64,000 nt of DNA from Pseudomonas mandelii (GTDB taxonomy: Bacteria; Pseudomonadota; Gammaproteobacteria; Pseudomonadales; Pseudomonadaceae), in the NCBI RefSeq assembly GCF_900106065.1, contig NZ_LT629796.1, forward strand, positions 6,114,501 through 6,178,500. The letters are read 5' to 3'. The notes below the pieces were generated by a model that had not been told where the DNA came from, searched no databases, and saw nothing but the letters and a program-made list of their open reading frames with translations. Below, in pieces: positions 51,337-61,220 of the stretch. The position numbers and the translations under genes are program-made. How positions within the stretch are numbered: the stretch's first letter is position 1; every line of letters starts with the position of its first letter.

Positions 51337-53411
51337 GTGATGCGCAATTGGAAATACTGGCCGGCCGTGCCGGTTTGGCAGTCGACTGGATCGACGCCAA
51401 CGGCCGCCCGCAGAAAGTCGCCCCCTCGGTATTGCGCAATGTCCTGATCGGACTCGGCCACCCGGCCAGCACCGCACAGGAAATCGACGCCAGCCTCCTG
51501 CAATTGCAGGAGGTGCAACAGACCCGGCATCTGCCGCCGCTCATTACCGCCGATTTCGGCGTCAGCCTCGACCTGGCGCATTTCTTTGAACCGGAATCGC
51601 CGTGCGAGATCCACCTTGAAGATGGCTCACGACTCAACCTGAAACTGGACGCCGAGGCCCAACTGCCCGGCCTGGTTCCGGTCGGGTATCAGCACGTCAG
51701 CATCGACGGACAATCATTTACCCTGGCCGTGGCACCAGCGCGTTGCTACAGCGTCGGCGATGCCGTCGACAGTCCGATCCCGCGCACCTGGGGCCTCAGC
51801 GTGCAGTTGTACTCGCTGCGTCGCGCCGGCGATGGCGGGTTCGGCGATACCCAGGCGCTGGAAGACCTCGCTCGAGTGGCCGGCGAACGCGGTGCCGAGG
51901 CGCTGGCGATCAGTCCGCTGCACGCGATGTTTGGCAGCGACACCCAACGCTACAGCCCGTACTCACCGTCCAGCCGGTTGTTTCTCAACAGCCTCTACGC
52001 TGCGCCGGGCGCTATTCTCGGCGAGCGCGCGTGGCGTGCCGCGATAGACGCCACCGGCCTCGCTGCCGAACTGCAACACCTGGAAGAACAGCCGCTGATT
52101 GACTGGCCCGTGGCCGCCGAAGCCAAGCATCGTTTGCTGCAAGCCTTGTATGAAGGCTTCGTCCAGGGCGAACACCCGTTGCATGCCGATTTCAGCAGTT
52201 TCCGCCACGCGGCCGGTGAGGCACTGGAAAACCACTGCCGCTTCGAAGCCATACAAGAAGCGCGCGCCGCCAAGGGTGAAACCCTCGACTGGCGCGAGTG
52301 GCCGGAACAATGGCGCGACCCGCGCAGCGCCGCCCTCGCCGAATTTGCCGAAGAGAACGCCGGTCGCATTGGCTTCTTCGCGTTCAGCCAATGGCTGATC
52401 ACCCGTTGCCTGGAGCGCGCACAAACCGCCGCCCGCAGCGCGGGGATGAGCATTGGGCTGATCGCTGATCTGGCGGTGGGTGCCGACGGCGGTGGCAGTC
52501 AGGCGTGGAGTCGCCAGGACGAACTGCTCGCCTCACTGACGGTGGGAGCGCCACCGGACATTCTCAACCGCACCGGCCAGGGCTGGGGCATTTCCGCATT
52601 CTCTCCTGAAGGCCTGGTGCGCAACGGCTTTCGCGCCTTCATCGAAATGCTCCGGGCCAATTTCGCCCACGCCGGGGGCTTGCGCATTGATCACGTCATG
52701 GGCCTGCAACGGCTGTGGGTGATCCCCAATGGCTCGCCGCCCGCCGACGGCGCCTACCTGTATTACCCGGTGGACGACCTGCTGCGCCTGCTCAGCCTTG
52801 AATCCCATCGCCATCAGGCGATCGTACTGGGCGAAGACCTGGGGACGGTGGCCGATGGTCTGCGGGAAAAACTCATCGCCCGCTCGATCCTCGGCATGCG
52901 CGTGCTGCTGTTTGAACAGGACAACGCGCACTTCAAATCGATTCTCGACTGGCCGGACAACGCCCTCGCGACCACCAGCACCCATGACCTGCCGACGCTC
53001 AATGGCTGGTGGCATGGCCGTGACATCGACTGGAACGCCCGATTGGGCCTGGTCGATGCCACGGGTGAAATCGAATGGCGCCATCACCGTGAGCGCGAGC
53101 GTGAAGGCCTGCGTCGCGTGCTGAGCGAGGACCCGCAGAACTTCCGCGAAGAATCCCATGAGACGGACCAGATACTGGACGCGGCAGTACGCTTTCTCGG
53201 GCATACCCGGGCACCGCTGGTGTTGCTGCCACTGGAAGATGCCCTGGGCATCGAACAACAGGCCAACCTGCCCGGCACCATCGACACGCACCCCAACTGG
53301 TCGCGGCGCTTGCCGGGCAGCAGTGAAGCGCTGCTCGATGACCCGGACGCCTCGCGGCGCCTGGAATTGCTCGCCTGCGCGCGACTTCAGGCTGGCGAGC
53401 GTGACCAATGA
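51333..53411 (+). CDS. malQ: 4-alpha-glucanotransferase (amylomaltase)
   Basis: A 692-residue GH77 enzyme beginning MSDAQLEILAGRAGLAVDW, from the ATG that overlaps the treZ stop. Motifs: WGLSVQLYSLRRAGDGGFGDTQAL, AISPLHAMF, LRIDHVMGLQRLWVIP (catalytic Asp region), VLGEDLGTV and TTSTHDLPTLNGWW. It transfers glucan segments between maltodextrins, supplying chains long enough for TreY or for glycogen turnover. Its last codons overlap the treY start by 4 bases, so treZ, malQ and treY are translationally coupled. Confidence 0.95.
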   Translation: MSDAQLEILAGRAGLAVDWIDANGRPQKVAPSVLRNVLIGLGHPASTAQEIDASLLQLQEVQQTRHLPPLITADFGVSLDLAHFFEPESPCEIHLEDGSRLNLKLDAEAQLPGLVPVGYQHVSIDGQSFTLAVAPARCYSVGDAVDSPIPRTWGLSVQLYSLRRAGDGGFGDTQALEDLARVAGERGAEALAISPLHAMFGSDTQRYSPYSPSSRLFLNSLYAAPGAILGERAWRAAIDATGLAAELQHLEEQPLIDWPVAAEAKHRLLQALYEGFVQGEHPLHADFSSFRHAAGEALENHCRFEAIQEARAAKGETLDWREWPEQWRDPRSAALAEFAEENAGRIGFFAFSQWLITRCLERAQTAARSAGMSIGLIADLAVGADGGGSQAWSRQDELLASLTVGAPPDILNRTGQGWGISAFSPEGLVRNGFRAFIEMLRANFAHAGGLRIDHVMGLQRLWVIPNGSPPADGAYLYYPVDDLLRLLSLESHRHQAIVLGEDLGTVADGLREKLIARSILGMRVLLFEQDNAHFKSILDWPDNALATTSTHDLPTLNGWWHGRDIDWNARLGLVDATGEIEWRHHREREREGLRRVLSEDPQNFREESHETDQILDAAVRFLGHTRAPLVLLPLEDALGIEQQANLPGTIDTHPNWSRRLPGSSEALLDDPDASRRLELLACARLQAGERDQ

Positions 53412-56188
53412 ATCAGTCAATACAACCGCTGCCGCTTCGCGCGTCGTTGCGCCTGCAATTCCATAAAGGCTTCACGCTGGATCAAGCCGTGCCGTTGGTG
53501 CCGTACTTTGCCAGCCTGGGCATCAGCCACGTCTATGCCTCGCCACTGCTTGCTGCCCGCGCCGGTTCAATGCACGGGTACGACGTGGTGGACCCGACCA
53601 CGGTCAACCCTGAGCTGGGCGGCGAATCGGCCCTGCGTCGCCTGGTTGCGGCCCTGCGCGAACACAAGATGGGGCTGATCCTCGACATCGTCTCCAACCA
53701 CATGGCCGTCGGCGGTAGTGATAACCCCTGGTGGCTGGACTTGCTGGAATGGGGACGCCTGAGCCCTTACGGCGAGTTTTTCGACATTCAATGGCACTCA
53801 CCCGACCCGCTGATGGAGGGCCAGTTGCTGCTGCCTTTCCTCGGCAGCGATTACGGCGTCGCCTTGCAGGACGGCACCCTGCCCTTGCGCTTTGATGCAC
53901 AACGCGGTGCGTTTTATGTCGAGCACTACGAGCATCATTTCCCGATCTGCCCGTCGAGCTACGGTGAACTGCTGCGAACCGACGACGAGCAACTCAAGTT
54001 TCTCGCCGACCGTTTCAGTGCTTTGAGCTACCAGACCGACTCGCACAGCCTGGCGCAACCGCTGAAGGCAGAGCTGCGCGAACTGGCCAGTGACCCTGCG
54101 ATCCTGCAGTGCATTCAGCAGAATCTCAGTGCCTACGATTCGCTGACGCCCGATGGTTTTAAGCGCCTGCACAACCTGCTCGAACGCCAAAGCTATCGGC
54201 TGGCCAGTTGGCGCACGGCGGCGGATGACATCAATTGGCGGCGTTTTTTCGATGTCAACGAATTGGGCGGCCTACGGGTCGAACGCCCCGCCGTGTTCGA
54301 AGCGACCCACGCGAAAATCTTCGAGTTGGTGGCTGAAGGGCTGGTCGACGGTCTGCGCATCGACCACATCGACGGCCTCGCCGACCCGCGCGGCTACTGC
54401 CGCAAACTACGGCGTCGGGTCGATACCCTGTCGCCCGACCGGCACCTGCCGATTTACGTGGAGAAGATTCTCGGTGAAGGTGAAACCCTGCACCGCGACT
54501 GGTCGGTGGACGGCACCACCGGTTACGAATTCATGAACCAGTTGTCGTTGCTGCAGCACGATCCCGAGGGTGAAAAGGTTCTGGGTGAACTGTGGAATCG
54601 CTTCAGCGAACGGCCCGCCGACTTCCGCCAGGAAGCGCAATTGGCGCGCCAGCAGATTCTCAACGGCTCCTTGGCCGGCGATTTCGAGAGTGTGGCCCAG
54701 GCGTTGCTGCAAGTGGCTCGGGACGATCTGATGACCCGCGACCTGACCTTGGGCGCGATCCGTCGGGCGTTGCAGGAACTGATCGTGCATTTCCCGGTGT
54801 ACCGCACCTACATCAGCCCGCGTGGCCGTTCTGCCGAAGACGATGTGTTTTTCCAGCAGGCCATGGACGGTGCCCGGCAGACCCTCGGCGAGGCCGATTG
54901 GCCGGTGCTCGATTGCCTGGCCGGTTGGCTCGGCGGTGAGCCGTGGCGCAAACGCCCGGTGGGTCGTCAGCGCAAGATCCTCAAGCATGCCTGTGTGCGG
55001 TTCCAGCAACTGACTTCACCCGCCGCAGCCAAGGCTGTGGAAGACACCGCGTTCTATCGCTCAGCGGTGCTGCTGTCGCGCAATGATGTGGGCTTCAGCA
55101 CCGAGCAATTCAGTGCGCCGGTCGCCGATTTCCATGCCGTCTGCATCAATCGCCTGGAGCAGTTTCCGGACAACCTGCTGGCCACCGCCACCCACGACCA
55201 CAAACGCGGCGAAGACACCCGCGCGCGGTTGGCGGTGTTGAGTGAACGCAGCGCCTGGTACGCCGAGCAGGTCCCGCTGTGGCGGACTCTTGCCCGGCCC
55301 TTGCGTGAAGACGACCAGATGCCCTCGGCGGGCGATGAATTGATCCTGTATCAAGCGCTCCTCGGCAGCTGGCCACTCGACTTGCACGGTTACGATCAAC
55401 CGGCGCTGGAGAACTACACTCAACGGGTGTGGCAGTGGCAACAAAAAGCCTTGCGCGAAGCCAAATTGCAAAGCAGCTGGAGCGCGCCGAACGAGGCTTA
55501 CGAAAACGCCGTTCAGCAATTCCTGCAACGCTTGCTGCTCAGCCCTGAAGGCGAGCTCTTGTGCACCGCACTCAGCAAAGCCGCCAAGAGCATCGCCGTC
55601 CCCGGCGCCCTCAACGGGTTGGCGCAAACCTTGCTGCGCATGACCGTGCCGGGGATCCCGGACCTCTACCAGGGCAACGAGTACTGGGACTTCTCGCTGG
55701 TGGACCCGGACAACCGCCGGCCGGTGGATTACGTGAGCCGCCAACAGGCGATGCAGGTTCCGTTGAATCTGCCTGACCTGTTGACCAACTGGCGTGACGG
55801 GCACATCAAGCAAACCCTGATCAAGCAGGTATTGAACCTGCGGGCCGAGCATGCGGAGCTGTTTCGACGAGGGACGTATCAAGCCCTTGAGGTCGTGGGC
55901 AGCCAGGCTCACCGAGTGCTGGCCTTTGCTCGCGAACATCAGGGAAAACGGGCCATCGTGATCGTACCGATTCGATGCGCCCCGCTGCTGGAAAACAGTG
56001 CCGAACCCTGGGTTGACGCGCTGCGCTGGGGCGATACACGGGTGAAATTACCGTTCACCGCCTCCGAGGAAAATCTGAAGGGACTTTTCTCGAGCACCGC
56101 AGTCACACACCACAGGGAGCTGAACATCAGCGCCGCGCTGGGGGATTTCCCGGTCAATCTCTTTATTCAAACGTTTACCCAAGCTTGA
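53408..56188 (+). CDS. treY: Malto-oligosyltrehalose synthase
   Basis: A 926-residue GH13 enzyme of the usual large size. Motifs: LRLQFHKGFTLDQAVPLVPYFASLGISHVYASPLL at the start, LILDIVSNHMAVGG, GLRIDHIDGLADP (nucleophile Asp), IYVEKILGEGETL (acid/base Glu) and ATATHDHKRGEDTRAR. It converts the reducing-end alpha-1,4 bond of a maltodextrin into an alpha,alpha-1,1 bond; TreZ then cleaves off trehalose. Trehalose protects pseudomonads against osmotic and drying stress. Start overlaps the malQ stop (ATGA). Confidence 0.95.
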   Translation: MNQSIQPLPLRASLRLQFHKGFTLDQAVPLVPYFASLGISHVYASPLLAARAGSMHGYDVVDPTTVNPELGGESALRRLVAALREHKMGLILDIVSNHMAVGGSDNPWWLDLLEWGRLSPYGEFFDIQWHSPDPLMEGQLLLPFLGSDYGVALQDGTLPLRFDAQRGAFYVEHYEHHFPICPSSYGELLRTDDEQLKFLADRFSALSYQTDSHSLAQPLKAELRELASDPAILQCIQQNLSAYDSLTPDGFKRLHNLLERQSYRLASWRTAADDINWRRFFDVNELGGLRVERPAVFEATHAKIFELVAEGLVDGLRIDHIDGLADPRGYCRKLRRRVDTLSPDRHLPIYVEKILGEGETLHRDWSVDGTTGYEFMNQLSLLQHDPEGEKVLGELWNRFSERPADFRQEAQLARQQILNGSLAGDFESVAQALLQVARDDLMTRDLTLGAIRRALQELIVHFPVYRTYISPRGRSAEDDVFFQQAMDGARQTLGEADWPVLDCLAGWLGGEPWRKRPVGRQRKILKHACVRFQQLTSPAAAKAVEDTAFYRSAVLLSRNDVGFSTEQFSAPVADFHAVCINRLEQFPDNLLATATHDHKRGEDTRARLAVLSERSAWYAEQVPLWRTLARPLREDDQMPSAGDELILYQALLGSWPLDLHGYDQPALENYTQRVWQWQQKALREAKLQSSWSAPNEAYENAVQQFLQRLLLSPEGELLCTALSKAAKSIAVPGALNGLAQTLLRMTVPGIPDLYQGNEYWDFSLVDPDNRRPVDYVSRQQAMQVPLNLPDLLTNWRDGHIKQTLIKQVLNLRAEHAELFRRGTYQALEVVGSQAHRVLAFAREHQGKRAIVIVPIRCAPLLENSAEPWVDALRWGDTRVKLPFTASEENLKGLFSSTAVTHHRELNISAALGDFPVNLFIQTFTQA

Positions 56189-56209
56189 GTTCAGTTCAGG
56201 AGTATTGCG

Positions 56210-56524
56210 ATGAGTACCGACGATAAACGCGTTCGCGAATTTGCCTATCAAATCTGGGAATCGGAAGGTAAGCCTGAGGGCCAGGACGCCCGGCATTGGG
56301 AGATGGCGCGCAAGCTGGCTGAAGCCGAAGCCCTGGCCCCCAAAAAATTGCCCAAGGCTGCCGGCAGTAAAACGGTTGCCAAGCCTGCTGTGGCCAAAGC
56401 CAATGGCAAGGTGCCCGAGCCGAAAGCCAAGGCCAAGCCTGCAGCGGCTTCAAAGGTAATTCCGCCCGGCGAAAAAGCTGCCGAGAAGAAGCCTAAAGCA
56501 GCGCGCAAACCGCCTGCTGTCTGA
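56210..56524 (+). CDS. DUF2934 family protein
   Basis: A 104-residue protein with GGAG upstream. Residues 1-40 carry the DUF2934 motif (REFAYQIWESEGKPEGQDARHWEMARKLAEAEA), followed by a low-complexity Lys/Ala/Pro tail (KAKAKPAAASKV, AAEKKPKAARKPPAV) that is probably disordered and basic. The function of this family is unknown; it is commonly found in glycogen/trehalose gene clusters, as here between treY and glgX. Confidence 0.88.
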   Translation: MSTDDKRVREFAYQIWESEGKPEGQDARHWEMARKLAEAEALAPKKLPKAAGSKTVAKPAVAKANGKVPEPKAKAKPAAASKVIPPGEKAAEKKPKAARKPPAV

Positions 56525-56600
56525 CGCTTCACTATCGCGTCCTGATTGACCTCGTGGCCAGCCCCCTGGCCACCGTGGGCTTGCTCGCCCACGAAAAACC

Positions 56601-56691
56601 TGTAGGAGCGAGGCTTGCCCGCGAAGGCGGCATGTCAGTCGATTCAACTGTGACTGAAACACCGCCTTCGCGGGCAAGCCTCGCTCCTACA
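56601..56691. repeat. REP-type perfect inverted repeat inside the glg/tre cluster
   Basis: TGTAGGAGCGAGGCTTGCCC... and its inverted copy form arms of about 30 perfectly paired bases around a ~30-base loop. It lies between the DUF2934 gene and glgX, where it may attenuate read-through or stabilise the upstream message. Confidence 0.9.
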
Positions 56692-56718
56692 AAGAATCCC
56701 CTTTTTGCAGGAGCATCT

Positions 56719-58878
56719 ATGTCCAATCCAAAGAAAGCCGCGCCAGAACCTCACGCCGAGGCCTCGCGAATCCGTGAAGGCTTGCCCTTCCCGCTGGGTG
56801 CGACCTGGGATGGTCTGGGGGTCAACTTTGCCTTGTTTTCCGCCAACGCCACCAAAGTCGAACTGTGCATCTTCGACGATGCCGGCGAGGTCGAACTCGA
56901 ACGTATCGAACTGCCGGAATACACCGACGAGATCTACCACGGCTATTTGCCCGACGCCCACCCAGGGCTGATTTACGGCTACCGTGTCTATGGCCCATAC
57001 GACCCGGCCAACGGTCATCGTTTCAACCACAACAAACTGCTGATCGACCCCTATGCAAAACAACTGGTCGGCCAGCTGAAATGGTCCGAAGCGTTGTTCG
57101 GCTACACCATCGGGCATCCTGACGCCGATTTGAGTTTCGATGAACGCGACAGCGCACCGTTTGTCCCCAAGTGCAAGGTGATCGACCCGGCTCACACCTG
57201 GGGCAACGACCATCGCGTCAGCGTGCCGTGGGACAAGACGATCATTTATGAAACCCATGTGCGCGGCATCAGCATGCGCCACCCTTCGGTCCCCGAGAAC
57301 GTGCGTGGCACCTTCGCCGGGTTGATGGTCGATGACGTGCTGGAACACATTCGCAAGCTCGGGGTGTCGTCGGTGGAGTTGCTGCCGATCCACGCTTTCG
57401 TGAACGACCAGCACCTGCTGCACAAAGGCATGACCAATTACTGGGGCTACAACAGCATCGCCTTCTTTGCCCCGGACCCGCGTTACCTGGCCAGCGGCAA
57501 GATCGCCGAGTTCAAGGAGATGGTCGCGCACCTGCACGAAGCCAATCTGGAAGTGATCCTCGATGTGGTCTACAACCACACCGCCGAGGGCAACGAACAA
57601 GGCCCTACCCTGTCCATGCGCGGCATCGACAACGCCTCGTATTACCGCTTGATGCCTGATGACAAGCGTTACTACATCAACGATTCCGGCACCGGCAACA
57701 CCCTCGATTTGAGTCACCCTTGCGTGCTGCAAATGGTCACCGACTCCCTGCGCTATTGGGCCACGGAAATGCACGTGGACGGTTTCCGCTTCGACCTGGC
57801 GACCATTCTCGGCCGCTACCATGAAGGCTTCGACGAACGTCACAGCTTCCTTGTGGCCTGCCGCCAGGACCCGGTGCTGCGCCAGGTGAAGATGATCGCC
57901 GAGCCATGGGATTGCGGCCCCGGCGGTTATCAGGTCGGCGGTTTTCCGCCGGGCTGGGTCGAGTGGAACGACAAGTTCCGCGACACCGTGCGCGCGTTCT
58001 GGAAAGGCGATGACGGCCAACTGGCCGACTTCGCCAGCCGCATGACGGCGTCCGGCGAGATGTTCAATCAGCGCGGCCGACGGCCCTATGCCTCGTTGAA
58101 CTTCATCACCGCCCATGACGGTTTTACCCTCAATGACCTGGTGTCGTACAACGACAAGCACAACGAAGCCAACGACGAGAACAATCAGGACGGCAGCAAT
58201 AACAACCTGTCCTGGAACCACGGCGTCGAAGGCCCGACTGACGATCCGGAAATCAATGAACTGCGTCAGCGGCAAATGCGCAATTTCTTCGCCACGCTGC
58301 TGCTGTCCCAAGGCACCCCGATGCTGGTGGCCGGCGACGAGTTCGCCCGGACCCAGGAAGGCAACAACAACGCCTATTGCCAGGACAGCGACATCGGCTG
58401 GGTCAATTGGGACCTGAGCGAAGACGGCAAGGCCCTGCTCAAGTTCGTCAAGCGCCTGATCAAGTTGCGCCTGGCCTATCCGATCCTGCGTCGCGGACGC
58501 TTCCTGGTGGGCAATTACAACGAGGACATCGGCGTCAAGGACGTGACCTGGCTCGCCCCGGATGGCAGTGAAATGTCCACCGAGCAGTGGGAAGAACCGC
58601 ACGGCCGCTGCCTCGGCATGTTGATGGACGGCCGCGCCCAGGAAACCGGTATCCGCCGCAAGGGCGGTAACGCAACCCTGTTGCTGGTGGTCAACGCGCA
58701 CCACGACATCGTCAACTTCACCTTGCCGGAAGTGCCGGACGGCTATCACTGGACGTGCATGGTCGACACCAATCAACCGTCGATTCGCGGGCAGGAACGC
58801 TTCGAGTTCGGTCACGAGTACTCCGTCACCGGTCGTTCGCTGCTGCTGTTCGAATTGCAGCATGAGGAAGAAGAGTGA
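56719..58878 (+). CDS. glgX: Glycogen debranching enzyme
   Basis: From the ATG at 56719 (CAGGAG upstream), 719 residues; the open frame extends back through the REP element but that part is not coding. An N-terminal CBM48 domain (GATWDGLGVNFALFSANATKVELC) precedes a GH13 isoamylase barrel: VILDVVYNHTAEGNEQGP, GFRFDLATILGR (nucleophile Asp), IAEPWDCGPGGYQVG (acid/base Glu) and TAHDGFTLNDLV. It hydrolyses alpha-1,6 branches of limit dextrins, supplying linear chains to MalQ and TreY. The next gene starts one base after its stop codon. Confidence 0.95.
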   Translation: MSNPKKAAPEPHAEASRIREGLPFPLGATWDGLGVNFALFSANATKVELCIFDDAGEVELERIELPEYTDEIYHGYLPDAHPGLIYGYRVYGPYDPANGHRFNHNKLLIDPYAKQLVGQLKWSEALFGYTIGHPDADLSFDERDSAPFVPKCKVIDPAHTWGNDHRVSVPWDKTIIYETHVRGISMRHPSVPENVRGTFAGLMVDDVLEHIRKLGVSSVELLPIHAFVNDQHLLHKGMTNYWGYNSIAFFAPDPRYLASGKIAEFKEMVAHLHEANLEVILDVVYNHTAEGNEQGPTLSMRGIDNASYYRLMPDDKRYYINDSGTGNTLDLSHPCVLQMVTDSLRYWATEMHVDGFRFDLATILGRYHEGFDERHSFLVACRQDPVLRQVKMIAEPWDCGPGGYQVGGFPPGWVEWNDKFRDTVRAFWKGDDGQLADFASRMTASGEMFNQRGRRPYASLNFITAHDGFTLNDLVSYNDKHNEANDENNQDGSNNNLSWNHGVEGPTDDPEINELRQRQMRNFFATLLLSQGTPMLVAGDEFARTQEGNNNAYCQDSDIGWVNWDLSEDGKALLKFVKRLIKLRLAYPILRRGRFLVGNYNEDIGVKDVTWLAPDGSEMSTEQWEEPHGRCLGMLMDGRAQETGIRRKGGNATLLLVVNAHHDIVNFTLPEVPDGYHWTCMVDTNQPSIRGQERFEFGHEYSVTGRSLLLFELQHEEEE

Positions 58879-58879
58879 A

Positions 58880-59869
58880 ATGGACCTTCAAGCGTTTCTC
58901 ACTCGCCAGCCACCGGACTACGCCGATACTCAGGCGCTAGGCCGGTGCCTGCGGGCGTTGGTGGAGGCCGGGCTTGATCAGCTTCCGCTGCCCGGCAGTG
59001 GCCAGACACTGGAGCGATTCCAGCGGTTGGCCGAGGTCGGCGGGCATGACCTGGGGTTGTGCAAGTTGTACGAAGGCCATACCGATGCGCTGGCAATCAT
59101 CCAGCAACTCGGCGGCTCGCCGACACCGGGCAGCACGTGGGGGATGTGGGCCGCTGAACCGCCAAACGCCCGGGTGCGCGTCCGTCCGCAGGGACACATG
59201 GTCGAGTTGAACGGGCGCAAGGCCTGGTGTTCGGGCGCGGAGGTGTTGAGTCATGCGCTGCTCACTGCCTGGGATCAACAGGACTGCCAGCAATTGGTCG
59301 CGGTGGCGCTGGATCAACCCGGCGTGACCGTGACCGATCAAGGCTGGCAAGCGGTCGGCATGGGCGCCTCCGGCAGCGTCGAAGTGCTGTTCGAAGGCGC
59401 CGAGGGCCAAGCCATCGGTTCACCCGGCGATTACCTGAATCGGCCCGGTTTTTGGCAGGGCGGCATCGGCATTGCCGCCTGCTGGTACGGCGCGGCGCAA
59501 AGCATTGCCGAACGCCTGCGCAGCCATTGCGCGCACCATGAAGAACCCCACGCCCTCGCTCACCTCGGTGCCGTCGACAGTGCGCTGCATGCCGCCGCCG
59601 AGGTCTTGCGGGTCAGTGCACTGATGATCGACGCCGCCCCGCTGGACGACGCCGAATTGCTGGCCCGGCGCGCCCGTGCGGTGGTGGAACACACCGCCGA
59701 ACAGGTCATGTTGCATGTCGGCCACGCCCTCGGCGCGGGTCCCTACTGTAGGGATCGGCAGTTCGCCCGATTGATCGCCGACCTGCCGGTGTTCCTGCGC
59801 CAAAGCCACGCCGAACGGGACCTCGCCGCCCTCGGCCAAACCGTCATTACCGGAACATGGACGTTATGA
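58880..59869 (+). CDS. Acyl-CoA dehydrogenase-like protein
   Basis: A 329-residue protein starting at the ATG at 58880, one base after the glgX stop, with GAGGAAGAAGAG as ribosome binding site. It resembles acyl-CoA dehydrogenases in layout: an N-terminal helical domain, a middle beta domain (TWGMWAAEPPNARVRV, ELNGRKAWCSGAEVLSHALL) and C-terminal helices (GGIGIAACWYGAAQSIAERL). It is shorter than typical members (~380) and the substrate is not predictable. It opens a coupled set with a PIG-L deacetylase, a NodS-like methyltransferase and a glycosyltransferase, which suggests an oxidative step in modifying a glycan or glycolipid. Confidence 0.8.
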   Translation: MDLQAFLTRQPPDYADTQALGRCLRALVEAGLDQLPLPGSGQTLERFQRLAEVGGHDLGLCKLYEGHTDALAIIQQLGGSPTPGSTWGMWAAEPPNARVRVRPQGHMVELNGRKAWCSGAEVLSHALLTAWDQQDCQQLVAVALDQPGVTVTDQGWQAVGMGASGSVEVLFEGAEGQAIGSPGDYLNRPGFWQGGIGIAACWYGAAQSIAERLRSHCAHHEEPHALAHLGAVDSALHAAAEVLRVSALMIDAAPLDDAELLARRARAVVEHTAEQVMLHVGHALGAGPYCRDRQFARLIADLPVFLRQSHAERDLAALGQTVITGTWTL

Positions 59870-60624
59870 AAACCAATCCTATCGTCGGCCAGGGCACGCC
59901 GCTTCATCGGTGGCAGACCTCCAGCCACCTGGCGCAGTTACCGGTGATCGATATCCTGAGCCTGGTGCCGGAAGGTGCCCGCGCAGTGATCATCGCCCCG
60001 CACCCGGATGACGAAGTGCTGGGCTGCGGCGGTTTCCTGCAATTGCTCGCCGCCGCCGGTCGGCCTTTGCAACTGATCTCGGTCACCGATGGCAGCGCCA
60101 GCCATCCCGGCTCCGAGCGCTGGCCGGTGGAGCGCCTGAGCGCGGTGCGGCCACAGGAATCGGTCGAAGCCTTGCGACGTCTCGGTGTGCCCCTGCACAG
60201 CCTGAAATGGCTGCGCGGTGGATTCAAGGACAGCCAGGTCGCTGATCGAGAAAGCGAGCTGAGCGAGTTCATCGAACGTCACTTGCACCCCAACGACGTG
60301 GTATTCACCACGTGGCGCGAGGACGGCCATTGCGACCACGAAGCCGTGGGCCGGGCCAGCGCCACAGCGGCAAGACGAGCGGGTGCGACCGTCTATGAAT
60401 TGCCCGTATGGACCTGGCACTGGGCGACACCTGAAGACAGTTTCGTGCCGTGGCACCGGGCGCGAAAAATTCTCCTGGCCCCGCACCTGGTCGCGCGCAA
60501 ACGCCACGCGATCCACGCCTTTGCCAGCCAGTTGGAGGGTGACCCGCACATCGGCTTGCCGCCCGTGCTGGCGCCCTATGTGCTGGAACGGCTGCTGCAA
60601 CCGTTCGAAGTGGTGTTTGTATGA
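59866..60624 (+). CDS. PIG-L family deacetylase
   Basis: A 252-residue protein from the ATG at 59866, which overlaps the previous stop by 4 bases; an ATG nine bases earlier is also in frame. The metal-binding motif IIAPHPDDEVLGCGG (residues ~45-55) includes the His, general-base Asp and metal-ligand Asp, and a second metal His lies in EDGHCDHEAVGRA. PIG-L enzymes remove N-acetyl or other acyl groups from amino sugars. A full-length paralogue of the same length lies at 62001-62759 with an altered motif. Confidence 0.9.
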   Translation: MKTNPIVGQGTPLHRWQTSSHLAQLPVIDILSLVPEGARAVIIAPHPDDEVLGCGGFLQLLAAAGRPLQLISVTDGSASHPGSERWPVERLSAVRPQESVEALRRLGVPLHSLKWLRGGFKDSQVADRESELSEFIERHLHPNDVVFTTWREDGHCDHEAVGRASATAARRAGATVYELPVWTWHWATPEDSFVPWHRARKILLAPHLVARKRHAIHAFASQLEGDPHIGLPPVLAPYVLERLLQPFEVVFV

Positions 60625-61220
60625 GCGTCGACGACCGCTATTTCGACGGTCTGTTTGCCGGCAACGATGATCCCTGGTCGTTCCGTCAGCGCTGGTATGA
60701 ACAGCGCAAACGCGCAATCACCCTCGCCGCACTGCCCCGCCCTCACTACCGGGCGATCTTTGAGCCCGGCTGCGCCAACGGCGAGTTGAGCTTTGAGCTG
60801 GCCAGCCGCTGCGATCGTCTGCTGTGTTGCGACACCGCCCCCGCAGCCGTGACGCTGGCTCGCACCCGACTCGGCCCGTTCGACCACGCCGAAGTCCGCC
60901 ACAGCCGCTTGCCTGCCGATTGGCCGGACGAGAAATTCGACCTGATCGTGCTCAGCGAGATCGGCTACTACCTCGACGCCGATGATCTGAAACGCCTAAT
61001 CGAACAGGCCGCACAATCGCTGACCGCCGACGGCCAACTGCTGGCCTGCCACTGGCGCCCGCCCATCGACGGCTGTCCGTTGAACGCCCGGCAAGTCCAT
61101 GACTTGCTCCACGAACATTTGCATTTGCCGCGACTGGCCCTGCATCAGGAAGCGGATTTTCTACTGGAACTCTGGAGTCGTGAACCACGCTCCGTGGCGG
61201 CTCTGGAGGGCTTGCGATGA
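60621..61220 (+). CDS. SAM-dependent methyltransferase, NodS-like
   Basis: A 199-residue class I methyltransferase: start MSVDDRYFDGLFAGNDDPWSF, SAM motif FEPGCANGELSFELASRCDR (residues ~48-68), the acidic motif II around CCDTAPAAV, and DLIVLSEIGYYLDADDLKRL. This pattern resembles NodS, the N-methyltransferase acting on deacetylated chito-oligosaccharide in rhizobial Nod factor synthesis. Here it follows a deacetylase and precedes a glycosyltransferase with 4-base overlaps at both ends, so N-methylation of a freshly deacetylated amino sugar is a reasonable but unproven idea. Confidence 0.85.
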   Translation: MSVDDRYFDGLFAGNDDPWSFRQRWYEQRKRAITLAALPRPHYRAIFEPGCANGELSFELASRCDRLLCCDTAPAAVTLARTRLGPFDHAEVRHSRLPADWPDEKFDLIVLSEIGYYLDADDLKRLIEQAAQSLTADGQLLACHWRPPIDGCPLNARQVHDLLHEHLHLPRLALHQEADFLLELWSREPRSVAALEGLR

